From Archegozetes longisetosus (taxonomy: Eukaryota > Arthropoda > Arachnida > Sarcoptiformes > Trhypochthoniidae), in assembly GCA_018873245.2 (NCBI GenBank), contig JAEMBT020000006.1:4827855-4891854 (forward strand): DNA of 64,000 nucleotides, written 5' to 3'. Shown in pieces: positions 22,300-34,158 of the stretch. A program made the translations under genes and the position numbers. A model generated the notes under the pieces. That model saw only the letters and a list, made by a program, of their open reading frames with translations. It made no database searches and was not told where the DNA came from. Within the stretch, counting starts at the first letter, position 1. Every line of letters starts with the position of its first letter.

Positions 22300-23390
22300 C
22301 TATTTAGATGAGGATTTTAATTGAACAAACATTACAGAGAAAGTGATGACTGAGTTAACAAAACCAAGAATCAAGCTAGAGTTTATTACAAAAAGACCAC
22401 AAGATCTTGGTTTATTATTACAATCAATCAATAATTCTTGTAAATATTGAATCATTTCTAACTTTAAATTTTGATCATTAGAAATATCAGATTCAAACCT
22501 CTGATTAACAATCCTTACGATTGCGCTTGCATTATATCGACTGTTAAGTCGATCAACCATTACGATAACGATTAAGACTATAAGATATAAAATACAAACA
22601 TCAAAAGTAGCAGTGCTCGAAACAATTATATTTAGTGGATCAGTCGCTAAATCTGTTATACCAATACAGGTTCTGATAAACATCTCTGTTAAACATATAA
22701 CAGGTATAAAACCAATCAAATCATTTAAGTTGTCTTCAATAAATTTGATTTGAATTTGTTTAATTCTAAACCTTTTTAGTTTTACTAAATTGCTTATGTT
22801 TTCAGACTTATTTTCTGAAAAACTGCTGTAATGATCTTTTTTAAAACAGTAAAATATATAATAGGCTTGCAAATATACCAAAATCTGAAGCAAACTCGAA
22901 CCAAATATATAAATAGCAGAAGAGCTTTCAGCTATAATGTAAACGATAAGCGATAGTACGTAGCGAAAATGACTTTTCTCAGGCTTAAAAATCGGATCCA
23001 TTTCCATATCCGTTTTAACAGAATAATTATATCCAACCATAACAGTCAAAATGCAAGCTAGCCATACTAGCGACAAAGCTAATGATAATTGCTTCACATT
23101 CTTATCTTTCAAACTATTCGATAACTGATCAACCAATTCAAATAGCTTTGCTTGACTTCTCCTGTACATCAAATATGATAAAAGTGATAGAAGTATTTTG
23201 ATATTCCATGACATGATGGTAATTCTGCGTGTGTCCAGAATGCACAAAAGTGGCCAAATTGTCTGAACACTAATGAGCAGAATTACTACTGTTCTCACTG
23301 AAATTTTATATATTTTCTGTCGATTTTAGATCCTAAGCCGTAGATTAAGAAGATTTTATTCATATAGTAAAATAAGTTTAATTTTCCCAT
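22300..23390 (-). pseudogene. Gr-family chemoreceptor with one frameshift near the N-terminus
   Basis: Residues after about position 30 run unbroken for over 330 codons to the family end (T-F-S-V-M-F-V-Q-L-K-S-S) and show the usual seven membrane segments. Upstream in another frame an ATG at 23388-23390 opens the family N-terminus (F-Y-Y-M-N-K-I-F then Y-G-L). The two frames are offset by one base in an A/T-rich run around 23300-23320. With that base the total would be about 362 residues, the family length. It is either a fresh loss-of-function allele, a consensus-sequence error in a homopolymer, or a gene using a later start with a truncated first helix. Confidence 0.75.
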
Positions 23391-23679
23391 TTTGTTGCAC
23401 TGAAAAAGACGCCTGAAATGTGTTTTATTACTCAGTGATTCATTATTTTGATTGACGTTACAATAACGAAATTTTCATTTTAATAACAGTAATTGAGCTT
23501 TTTTTTATTAAATATTGCCTTAATTCTTATTGGTTTGCTTGTGCATCGAATAAAAAACCTATTACTTTAATGAAATCTATTGAGTATGAGCTGACGAGGA
23601 CAACTGTCTGATATAGCGCTCATATGTATTCGGACCATAGTAATTTTTCGTGCTCAGATCTTGATTTATAAACAGGGAA

Positions 23680-25385
23680 AGGCAAACTAAACGAAAATAT
23701 AGTTGATTGATATAATTGTGAAACAAACTCTAGTAATAAACCTTGAATTTTTTACCGAAACTCGATCCAATAATTAGAGAACTAACGAAGTCAGTGGTTC
23801 ATTGATTCAAAACATCTTCTAGTGCATGATTTACGTTTTAGTACATATATTTATCTTATTGAAAAATCAATCATATATTGAGTCAATATTTGATAATAAA
23901 ACTCAAGTTTTGATTTTAAGGTTTGTTCCGCAGTTATATTAATAAACTATTTTACCTTTCTCTGTTTATAAATTCAGGATAATTGAGTGCTTATATGCGT
24001 CTATAGACCAGTAATTAATCTTTTAAAAGTACGAGTTGTGAGTTTTTTAGTAAAAAGATTTGGCAAATATGAGACTCTATAGAAAAGTTAATGTTTGGTT
24101 TCTACCAATTCTCAAAATTCATTTTCAAAAGTTAGAATTTAAATTTAAATGTATTCGATATATATATTTGAGAAATTCTCAGAACTGTAATTTTTTCTAT
24201 GAAAATATAATATATTTGAGTGTTGTTAGAAATCAAATTTTGACTTTTCCAAAAATTCTCATATTTGTGTAATTATTTTACTAGGAGAAAACTTACAACT
24301 TGTAAATCGCATTTTAGAAAATCAATTGCTGATCTATAGGGACGTGTGGGCACCCGATTTTTTCTGAATTTATAAATCAAAATTTGAACTCTAAAAGATA
24401 AATATAGCTCAAATGCGTATCAGTGTTGCATTAGACAAATGTTCCTCGTCAGCTTATAAACTTTCATAATAAGCAGAGAAAGGAAAAATGGTTGAAAAAA
24501 TACTTGATTAATATAACTGTGGAACAAATCTTAGAATCAAACCTTGAGTTTTATTATCAAGTATTGACTTACAATATTATGTCTTTAGTATTTACTTGAA
24601 GAGTCTGTAAAATTTACTAAATAATGAGGTTAAATACTATCGAGACACCTATAAATATCTCAAAATTCATTTTTTATTGAGATTTAAGTTCAGTATAAAG
24701 CACAACGATTGTTTAACAGGAAATCAGTTGATAGCAAATTGTCGTAAGAATTATTAATTCGTCTGAAAGTAATTGAGGATTGATTTTGTTTGAGGTTTGT
24801 GTTTTTAGTCACATATATTTCTTCTTTAATTTGTTCAATGCCTTGAAAGCATTGTCAGAAACTGGTTTATAAGAGAAAATATTCATTCATCTGTTGTATC
24901 ATATCTAGTACTTCAGAACTTGTTGGTAGCTTTTCTCAAATTCAATCTCTTTGAATTTTCAGAATTGTTTGTTCATTTTATTCAAAAATAATGCAAGTAA
25001 ATAATAATGAGGTGTGATTTTATATTATAGCGTCTGAGTAGTCGAGCAAATAATACTCATATGAATCATATCGAGATAAATACCAAAGAGACCTTTTTAA
25101 CACTACTGTATAGACTGGGAATATCACTAAATTATAATGAGGGTAAATACTACCGAAGTAAATACTAAAGAGGAAATACTGTAATATATGATCGACTCTT
25201 CAACAAGATAAATATATGTACTAAAACGTAAATCATACACTAGAAGATGTTTTGAAATAATGAATCACTGACTTTGTTAATTCTCTAGTTATTGGATCGA
25301 GTTTCGATTAGAAAATTCAAGGTTTATTACTAGGGTTTGTTTCACAATTATACCAATCAACTATTTTGCCTTTCTCTGATAGTAA
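23680..25385. mobile_element. foldback element with four copies of one arm motif
   Basis: Left arm 23680-23900 is mirrored at 25165-25385 (shared block CTTCTAGTGCATGATTTACG with one difference). A second mirrored pair lies inside, at 23880-23995 and 24470-24600. All four share an AGAGAAAGG...ATATAA...GGAACAAA-type core. No coding region is visible between them. Confidence 0.6.
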
Positions 25386-25912
25386 GTTAAATCTTAACTA
25401 AAAATCTTTGCTTCGTTTCACTTCAATTATTACTATCTTAGGTAAATTTTATTTCAATTTTATAAAGGTTTTACATAGATTCTAATTATCCACTAAGTAA
25501 TGTTTTGATTTAGCCAACGTACAGTATAGATAATAGGATTGTGAAGCATAAATTATCATTTACTTTTTATCACATTCAATATAACTTGTGTCAAATATAG
25601 ACAATTGTTGAGTATTAGAATCACTTAAGCTCAAAAGTTATTCTATTGAGCAGTCATCATAACAGATCTAACTTTTGACTAATATAGAAGTTGAACATTT
25701 TTAAACTTGCATTATTTTTACTTTTTCAAACGTATTGAAAGCTACAAAAAAAAGTTTTAAATAATTCAAGACTTATATCTAAATAAACAAAAATAGTATT
25801 AAAGTTGTTTTAATGCCTTGAACTTGAATAACGTGTTAGTTTTGGGCTTAAAATGGAAATATGGGTCACTCGGAGATTATTATTCAATGAGAAATGAGAA
25901 CCTGTTAAGGCT

Positions 25913-26600
25913 ATTCTTTAGAATTGCACCGGTCTCAGATGTTGATGAAACTTTTTTTACAGACTATATGGACCATGAGGAGCATTTTATTTGCTGGGAC
26001 CGAAAGTCTGAAATGAGCGTGTCTTGAGATAATACGGAAAACGTGTAACATAGAGTTTTGACCAAAATTTTGGTAATTTGAAAAAACATTAATTTATTCT
26101 TGTGTAGCTTAGCTCGCTGTGTCGAAAAATATGAGAAATAATTTTGCTATCTTTTATAGTTTTCGAGATATTCAGCTTAGAACATTCGGTATGACAATTG
26201 AGTATCAGTCAATAAGTCAGAACCATTTCACAATTATCAATAATTCAAGGTTAATCGGTTCAGCTTTTATAGCCACAAACCCAAGTCTCAAGTACAATCG
26301 AATATTCGGTACTACTTTGGAAAACCTACGCCAGCTTTTCGGACTCGGCTACGGCCGCCCAAAGTTTAAAATTTGATTAGGTTAGGTTAGGTTAGGTTTC
26401 AAGCACTTGCCATTGGATTTTATTGGTTTTTCAAACTTTTTTTTATAATGGGTTCCTATGGAAATTTTTTTCTGAGAGTGATATTTGTCGAACCAAAAAT
26501 CTCAGACATATGAAATTTGGTTTGATGAAATATCAGATTATAACCATCAAAAATAAAGTAGTGGCGCCATCTTTTGGAACCGGTGCAATTCTAAAGAGAC
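25913..26600. repeat. short-TIR element candidate
   Basis: TTTAGAATTGCACCGGT near 25918 is exactly mirrored as ACCGGTGCAATTCTAAA near 26580. The interior has no convincing gene. The size fits a MITE, but I see no clear target duplication. Confidence 0.4.
26377..26396 (+). repeat. interstitial telomere-type tract (TTAGG)4
   Basis: Four exact TTAGG units, the canonical arthropod telomere repeat, stand inside the element candidate at 25913-26600. So short a tract can arise by chance or by break repair. Confidence 0.6.
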
Positions 26601-26729
26601 CCCAACAATTTTAATAAAACCTTTTTAAAACTACCTAATCCAAGAACTTATTGAACAAATCTATGCATTTAAAGAGAGCTTTCGCAATGTAAACTTTTAA
26701 ATCCGTCAATATGTTCGTGCTGGTTTCCT

Positions 26730-27720
26730 GACATAAGATCGAAGAGAAAATACCGAATGAAAAAAGATCGAATCAATAATATCGAAAACAAAAACACCGA
26801 ATGCGACAAAAGACTGAATGCGACAAAAGACCGAATGCGACATGTGATCTAATGCAAGATAAGGCAGAATATAATATAATTCAAAATTCTAATTGATATT
26901 AATATATAATGCTCTTATTTTCAATTTATTTGAATTTGTGAAACTATATACTGTACAATAACAGCTCGATATAACGAATTCTCAAGGAGTAAAATTTTTT
27001 GTTCCTTATATCATTCTGTATGTAATATCAAAAGTTGGAATATATCAACTTTTAGAGTTTATATTAAATAACAATATCAATTCAATAAATAGAAGTACAT
27101 TTTTTAAAAACTATTCATTTTCGTTTGAATATTTTTCTTAAAGATATTAACATCCGAAATTTCTTTTTTATGAAATGAAACTTTTTGGGAGACACTGTCT
27201 TTGAAGTTATTAGTTTAAAAGCACTTAAAATCAAAATATTATATCAGTTTAAAGTTGAAAAATTAATTTTAATACTATAATACTTATGAGAACTCTATGA
27301 GAAATATATTTTATATCGAATGTATGCAAGCTTCATTGTACCTACATATGTTTACTGTATCGAAATGTCTTTTATATCGAGCTTCTACTGTATTTTGTCA
27401 AAGATCCGATTATTTTTTCTTACATATGAAATTATATAAATTTGATCAATCATTTCATGTTTTATTGTACTAAAAAATTGTAAATTTGATTAGTTCGAAC
27501 TAAAGATTTGTTCTAATAATTTATTTTTAGAATTTGATATAACATATTTGACGCTATTTTGCATTTAGTATTGTGTCGCATTCAATCATATGTCGCATTC
27601 GGTCTTTCGCCGCATTCGGTCTTTCGTCGCATTCGGTCTTTTGTCGCATGCGGTCTTTTTGTTTTCGATTTTATTGATTCGATCTTTTTTCATTCGATAT
27701 TCTTTCTTCGATCTTATGTC
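26730..27720. mobile_element. inverted-repeat element with iterated GCGACAAAAGACCGAAT motif
   Basis: Left end GACATAAGATCGAAGAGAAA is mirrored at 27700-27720. The arms of about 110 bp carry three to four tandem versions of a 17-base motif built on CGAATGCGACA. The middle holds a separate Tigger-like MITE. A partial copy of the left half lies at 2137-2690. Confidence 0.65.
26956..27390. mobile_element. Tigger-like MITE, 435 bp, TA-flanked
   Basis: The ends contain AGCTCGATATAA in inverted orientation (near 26963 and 27373), flanked by TA on both sides. It is nested in the element at 26730-27720. The worn copy at 2300-2690 shows the same interior. Confidence 0.55.
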
Positions 27721-27752
27721 GTAATACCGTTCGTGCTATATCCCATACGGTC

Positions 27753-28187
27753 ACGTATTATCTGTCCAAAGAGAAGATGCACAAAGACATTTAGCGCTAG
27801 AGGACTTAACAAAAAATAAACTTTAAATTAAAAACCTCAGACTTGATTTCATCAATTATGTTTTATTTTCACATTTTTGGCACTATTTTATTTAAGTGAT
27901 TAACTCATCGTTATACTATAAATTACAACTCTTTTCGTGCGAAATTTCATAATTTAATCACAGTCTAATATTATTTAATTCAAAATAATGAAAACCTATT
28001 TTGCTAGAAATCTATCATAAAATGTCTCAAAATACTTCAACATTCTTTATATATGAACTTAGTGTTACGTTTTTGTCGAAATGCTTTTTATTGGTTAAAA
28101 ATTTTTTCTAAGTTTCGTTATTTATTAACACTTCTTGCGCCAGAGGTCTTTGTGCATCTTCTTTTTTGAACAGATAATACCAACTAA
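27753..28187. mobile_element. MITE, about 435 bp
   Basis: GTATTATCTGTCCAAAGAGA with AGATGCACAAAGAC at the left is mirrored at 28140-28187 with a few changes. The arms are about 50 bp. No gene inside. Confidence 0.6.
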
Positions 28188-28404
28188 ACTCTAAGATAGT
28201 TGGCGCTAAAAGATTTATTCCAAACGTTGTCTTTCAATTGGTATGACTTGAAAAATAAAATTAATGATAGGTTTATATTATGATGTGTGTTTTGACTTTT
28301 AGACATAAGTTTAGAGCAATTGAACTAATATTTAGATATTAATTTTTACAAAATTAAATTCATAACCATTTAAAGGCATCTAAACTATAAATAAAAGCAT
28401 ATTT

Positions 28405-28485
28405 TGATGCTTGTGATGTAGTGGTTAACACTGTCGATATGTTATCCTCAGATGTGGAGTTTAAGTCAAGTGTGGGACATTAGAA
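28405..28485 (+). repeat. tRNA-like / SINE-like remnant
   Basis: TGTAGTGGTTAACAC resembles the internal A box of tRNA genes, and GGAGTTTAAGTCAAG lies at about the right distance for a degraded B box. I cannot fold a complete cloverleaf, so a tRNA-derived repeat or decayed tRNA is more likely than a working gene. Confidence 0.3.
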
Positions 28486-29078
28486 TACTTTCAATCAATT
28501 TAAAACTGGATTTGAAACCTATTGTATTCAGGTTAAGATTAGTAGAGTTTTATTCACAAATAAAAAGTATTTAATAATTTTCTATCGTTCAGTACAAAGT
28601 TATGGATAGTTATGAAATAGGATCCAATGGCATTTGATTAAATATTCAATTTTTCAATAAAATTCTTATTTCAATCGAAAAATACTCTCAACATTTATGT
28701 AAAGCTATTGAAAAATTTACTTCAATAAATACTTAATTATAAAATCGATTCTGACGACAGAAAAGTTATCTTGGAATCGATAAGAGCTCTAAATAGGTTA
28801 TTAATTTTTTATCTAAACATATGCTGTGTATTGAATGGTTTGACATCATATAAAATCTCCATAATAGCGAACATGATAAAGAATGAGTTTCATACTTAGA
28901 AACTTAAATTTAAGACTGTGTAAATACAAAGTGGAAAAGAATTGATAAATTTCAACATAACCGAGTTTAATAAGAAAGTTTTTCATTGAACTCACCTTCA
29001 GATAAATTGATGAAATCAACTTGGACTATAGCAACTACGACTCTAGCAACTTCGCACTCAGATTATGGTGATTTTAAT

Positions 29079-30182
29079 ATGATGAATAAATTCTTCCACA
29101 TTAACAAACTTTTCTTCATTTACGGATTTGAATCAAATATTAGAAGAAATTTTGTGAGAAAGTTGTTCTTAATTTTAGTTGTATTAACTCTTTCAATCGA
29201 TTCTATTTATTGCATCTTAACACTCATTTACTATCAGTTTAGTCTGATAAGCGTGTCGTGGGCTGTCAGATATACTTTTTGCTTAGTTTCGTATGTAATG
29301 TATCGACGAAAACACAAAACTTTATTCGAAACAATAGAAAAACTACCAAATAAAATTGAGAACATAAAAATCAGACATTTATCACTACTCCTATTGATAT
29401 ATTGGTTGATTTGTATTACGATTATGTTTGGAGTTAATATTCTATGGGCTAAATACGAAATCGAATCAGATGTTTTGTTTAAAAACCAAAGTTTCATCGC
29501 TCGTCTTACACTTACTATCATTTTAAATATTTTAATTCTGCTTTTTGACAGCATCTTTGGATTCGGGTTGAATTTAATGCTAATGTTGTATTATATGCAG
29601 ACACATTTTACCATGTATTGCCTCAAAAGAGAACATTTTGAAAATCTTTCGATTCATAGTAGCAGTGATAGCTTAGAAAATTTAAGACTAATCAGAGCTC
29701 GTGAAGTCCAAATCCAAGCCATTGATCAGAAAATCAATGATTCGATTGGTTTTATACCTATTCTTTGGTTGTCTTATCTTTTTATAATAATTTGTATTAC
29801 AATAACACAAATTGCAACAACCAAGCAAAATTTCGTCATATCCGCTTTAAATTTAATCGATGTGGCTATGTTTTTCTTTACCCTAATTATTTTTGTAATG
29901 ATTATCAGCCGACTCAACGAGGAGTTTGATATCAATAAAATAACTTACAAAATAAACGAAACATTCAAACTCGAAGATCAGAATGATCTGAATTTTAAGC
30001 TTGAAATGAATTTGTATTTACAAGAATTGTCCGATCGTTGTAGTAACAAACCCAAACCTTGTGGTCTGTTTGTTATAAATTCATCATTACTTTTGTCGTT
30101 TATCAGTTCTGTTATCACATTTTCTGTAATGTGTGTGCAACTGAAATCATCTGTTCGTGAAAATTCTTTCATGATTTTCTAG
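29079..30182 (+). CDS. gustatory-receptor-like 7TM chemoreceptor (Gr family), intact, plus strand
   Basis: An open frame of 367 residues from the ATG pair at 29079, chosen because N-K-L-F-F-I-Y-G-F-E-S-N-I then falls where the other Grs have it. An in-frame ATG at 29010 would add 23 residues with no family match. Seven hydrophobic segments and the T-F-S-V-M-C-V-Q-L-K-S-S motif are present. The tail runs about eight residues beyond the usual end. It is the most diverged intact member here and the only intact one on the plus strand. The role should be a ligand-gated taste or contact-chemical receptor; the ligand is unknown. Confidence 0.85.
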   Translation: MMNKFFHINKLFFIYGFESNIRRNFVRKLFLILVVLTLSIDSIYCILTLIYYQFSLISVSWAVRYTFCLVSYVMYRRKHKTLFETIEKLPNKIENIKIRHLSLLLLIYWLICITIMFGVNILWAKYEIESDVLFKNQSFIARLTLTIILNILILLFDSIFGFGLNLMLMLYYMQTHFTMYCLKREHFENLSIHSSSDSLENLRLIRAREVQIQAIDQKINDSIGFIPILWLSYLFIIICITITQIATTKQNFVISALNLIDVAMFFFTLIIFVMIISRLNEEFDINKITYKINETFKLEDQNDLNFKLEMNLYLQELSDRCSNKPKPCGLFVINSSLLLSFISSVITFSVMCVQLKSSVRENSFMIF

Positions 30183-31162
30183 AGATGTAAATTCAGGAAA
30201 GTGCATGAAAGCTTTTGTGCAATAAAAATATTTAATGTCTGACTATTAATTTCCTTATATGTCATTAATCATTATTTTTTAATTCTGTGATTACGTTCAC
30301 AGTGACATTCGCTAAATTGAAATCAATATTTAATTAATTAATATAACTCTGTGTTAATAAAGTTATACTGCCAAATGTTTGATTAATATGAGTTGAGCGT
30401 AACGTATTCAATGTTTTGCATCAGATTGCTACGAATAACATTGATTCATATTCATTTTCAAAAATCAATAACTATTTCTATATCTATACACTTATGAGTT
30501 GAAAAGCTGTATTTCATAATATGCTTGCATCAAACGTGCAAAACATATGTGTAAATATTTTCTTTTATTGATTACCCAATTTTTAAATGAAAGCTTAATT
30601 GATTTGTATTTCAAGTCTACAAAATGTTCTATACAGTACATCGATTAACAGTAAATATACTGTTTTTTAATCTAAAGGTATAGATAGAAAAGTACTTATC
30701 AGTGTAATCTAGAATTTCTATTTATTTACATATGAGACATTGAAAAATGAATAAAAGTTTCAATAGATCATTAATATTTTAATGAAATATCAAAATTAGA
30801 ACGCTTGTGAACATAGTCATCAATCACTTTACTATCGAACTTTTAGATGGGAAACTCTACTTCAGAGGCACAACTAGATATTCGTTTGTATTTATTTCAT
30901 AGCAATTTGATTATAATATGAAATATTCATCATGGAAAACTTTATTTAATGATCTTTCCTTAATTATTATTTGTGTAGACCTGTGTCAAATTTGAGTGTT
31001 CCCTCAATAGGGGAGGTTCACTAAACATCTTTTTTACCAAAAAGTATTGTCGCTAAACAGGTTTGCTTATGAAAATATTTATAAATAGTCCACTTGACTT
31101 GAAAATTAATTATAGTAAAATATGAAAAACAAAACTTTTTAGGAATTAATTCAGTTTGCCAC
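30183..31162. other. gene-free stretch
   Basis: AT-rich spacer between the plus-strand Gr gene and the following Gr pseudogene. No repeat or gene I can support. Confidence 0.35.
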
Positions 31163-32175
31163 ATGAGTCAAATATTTTTATTTTATTGCTTCAAATTGAA
31201 TACAGAATATCCGCAATAAAAGCCTATGTCATTCATTGAGATTCTTTTGTTGCTATTGAATCTAATTTCATTACCACTTCTATCTCTCAACACAACTGTT
31301 AATCAGATAAGATTTTCACAGATTCTCAAATCAACTATTTCTTTAATTTCATACTTAATATATCAATAAAAACACAAAGACTTACTCAAACTCATCGCTC
31401 AACTATTAAATGAAAAGAATAAATTTGTTAAACTCATGGCATTAATTCTATCTATAATTCGGTTGATTTTTATACTTTTTATAGTATTTTTATTCAGTTC
31501 TTGAGTTAATGAAGACATCAAATTTGATAAACTAATCGGAGAGAAAAATACCATCAACTATTTTCTATAAATTATTAGAAACTTCCACTTCTCTTTACGC
31601 AATAGGTTCTAATTTGATGCAATCATTGTTTCATTTGCAATCTTATATTTTTGATGCAATAAAATAGGTTTGTATTAACTTGCTAAACAATATTGTGAAA
31701 TCTTCTCGCTTAAGAGTTGATGAAATCGTCTTACGATTTATTGAAGAAAATTTGAATGATCCTATTGATTTTACACTGATTGATTGGTTAACAGGACTAT
31801 TAATTAGAACATGTGTTGTCAAAATAATGATTATTGTAATAGGTTTCCATTTTTTGTTGATTCAAGCATTCATTTTTCTTTAATTATTTTTTAACATTTT
31901 TCTCATAACTGTTGCACTGATTTTTAACCGGCTAAACAATGAACAGAATCACTCAAGTAGTTTATAAATGAATTTTACCGAAACCTCAAACCACCAAAAG
32001 TTTAAGCTAGAAATAACTCACTGTTTAAATCGACAAATCGTTGTTATAATAGTCCAAATCTTGTGGTCGATTTGTTATAAGTTCAAACCAAATTCTTGGA
32101 TATACGACTTCTATTATTATTTTCCAGTCGAGTTCGTTCTATTTAAAATCAGGTTCAACTTAAACCTTCAAATTT
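31163..32175 (+). pseudogene. Gr-family chemoreceptor pseudogene
   Basis: Gr pieces appear in the right order through several frames: S-Y-L-I-Y then stop then K-H-K-D-L-L-K-L-I (31340-31410), a long piece at 31680-31830 with R-F-I-E-E-N-L-N-D and I-D-W-L-T-G-L-L-I-R-T-C, then R-L-N-N-E (31930), K-F-K-L-E-I (32000), and finally S-C-G-R-F-V-I-S-S with S-I-I-I-F-Q (32050-32140). At least four stops and several frameshifts exclude function. The sequence is closest to the copies at 22300 and 29079. Confidence 0.8.
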
Positions 32176-32179
32176 TTTA

Positions 32180-33009
32180 ACTCAAGCTGTCAATTTTAAT
32201 AAAAAGGTGTAGATCTACGGTATATCAAAAAAGTATCATCACCAAAAGATTAGCATTCTATTATTGAATGAGACAAATCATTTACCTTTCTTCTAGTTCA
32301 ACAATAAAAACGTTCATCTTCTGATAATGGGACTTCTTGGGCATACTTTATGTCACACTGAAAGAAACATCGGTTAATCCAAAGAAGAAAATATCTTTAC
32401 TACGTCACACTAATGACTAATAAACTCCAAGTACTTCCAAATATATCGATGGAATTTGTGCTTTTTTTGTTTAATCGGGTTGATTTCTAATATTACAATG
32501 GGCTGCATTTCGTTTAATAAAAAATAGTAATTTTTAGGCACATCTTCTATTGAACGCCAAACTAACTGCCATATAAAAATACAATTTGTGGAGTAAATCC
32601 TTAAGCACAAACTATCTGAGGGTTCAGCTGGAACTTGAGGGTGCGAGAGATATCACGAACATGGTCAGAGGCTTGAGAGCTAGTGTGAAGGTTTGCTATT
32701 TTCGAAGTTCTCTTCCAATACCTCATTGTTCCTCAACTGTCTTTAGAATGTCAGCTGAGCCTAAAGTGGCTATTGAAATAGAAGCTAATTTTGAATAATA
32801 AGAGTAAAAAAAGATATTTTAACTATATTATTTTCTACGATGACTTTTTTTTAAGTATTACGAGAAATCATTTTCAAGTTTTATCAGCTTGAAACAATTC
32901 AATTAGAAATAAAATACACTTATAATCTAATCTAAATAGTAGAAACAATCAAAAATAAGTTAATTATATGAAGGCTGTTTAACACTTGACGAATTGTAAA
33001 CTTGAAAGA
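32180..33009. other. gene-free stretch with one unassigned small frame
   Basis: A 70-codon plus-strand frame at 32586-32798 is less AT-rich than its surroundings and could be the remains of an exon, but I recognise nothing in it. The rest is spacer. Confidence 0.3.
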
Positions 33010-33303
33010 CAGTGGCGAAGCCAAAAAATATCACGTAAAGGCATACAAAGTCTGAAATTCTGAGTGAGAGTATAAGGACTACATACATTTTGATGAAGCA
33101 TATGTCTTTTCGGTCAAAACCAATTGTGTAATAGTTTTAGACTTGAATTGTACTCTACTTTTACTTTATTTTCTAGCAATTATTACAACAAATTAACAAA
33201 ATTTGGTGCACCGTATTCGAAAATATATAGCTTTTACATCACGTTGGTTTCAGGTTTGAATTGGGGGTTTGTGTACCCTCGACTCCTACTGGCTTCGCCA
33301 CTG
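33010..33303. mobile_element. hAT-type MITE, 294 bp
   Basis: CAGTGGCGAAGCCA at the left is exactly mirrored at 33290-33303. CAGTGGCG-type ends are common in hAT MITEs. The flanking 8-mers agree only partly, so the target duplication has decayed or is uncertain. Confidence 0.65.
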
Positions 33304-33402
33304 TTCGAGTATATTAGATATAAAACGTTTGTGAATTAAGCAATTAATATTAGAGCGATGGAGAGAATATAAAGTTTTTGTTCAATATATATCTGATCAA
33401 AA

Positions 33403-34035
33403 ATGATTAAAAAAGTTTTCTCATTGGTTTTATTAACTCAGACTCTTGTTTTAGCAGAAAGTAAGTTATATGTTTTTCTTCTGATATGAGTTTTTCAAAA
33501 TTTAATTTATTAATAACAAACAGAACATGCATGTGATGGTTGGCTCATACATAATGATAAGTGTTATAGCTATAAGTCGGAGCCAATCAATTACGAAAAT
33601 GCATACAACTATTGCAAACAATTGAATTCAACAATATATAAACCGAGAAATCCAGAAGAGAATCGGTTTATAACTAACTTACTGGTCAATAATTATGGCA
33701 TTTATACTGATCTATGGATTGGTGCAATCATTCATAACAGTACGAAAGTTGTTACATTAGATGACGGAACAGAACCTATATTTACGAATTGGCACAAAGG
33801 ATTGCCCGACAATTGGATGGATTTGGGAGAGAATTGTGTCGAAGCGCTGTTCAGTGACTGGCATCAGGAATGGACTGATATTCGGGCAAATACAGGCAAA
33901 TGGAATGATGTTATCTGTGATGACTTTAATGCAGTCTTATGTGAGAAACAATATCCTAAACGAAAGACTGGAAAGTATATGACCTTTGAACAGAAAATCA
34001 TCAAAATTAAAAATGCTTTGGAAAACTTATTCTAA
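33403..34035 (+). CDS. secreted C-type lectin-domain protein (two exons)
   Basis: Exon 1 (33403-33460) encodes a signal peptide of about 18 residues (M-I-K-K, then a hydrophobic core ending V-L-A). A 63-nt intron (33461-33523, GTAAGT...CAG) is followed by exon 2 (33524-34035). The protein has 189 residues. The C-type lectin fold is shown by C-D-G-W near residue 23, the paired cysteines, W-I-G-A, the E-N-C-V-E-A-L loop, and W-N-D-V-I-C near the end; the W-N-D site is calcium-binding in this family. A single lectin domain with a short basic tail suggests a soluble secreted lectin binding sugars on cells or microbes. The sugar preference is not clear, as no textbook EPN or QPD triplet is present. 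Neighbours are two cysteine-rich secreted proteins on the other strand. Confidence 0.85.
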
Positions 34036-34158
34036 ATCTTTATTAATTGTGAGATTGAAAAAGTAAACAAAAATTGTTAAAAATTACTGTTTTAAAAATT
34101 TCCCATTAAATAAATGTATCGAAAATTAATTTATTGTTTGTTATATTGATACAATAAT

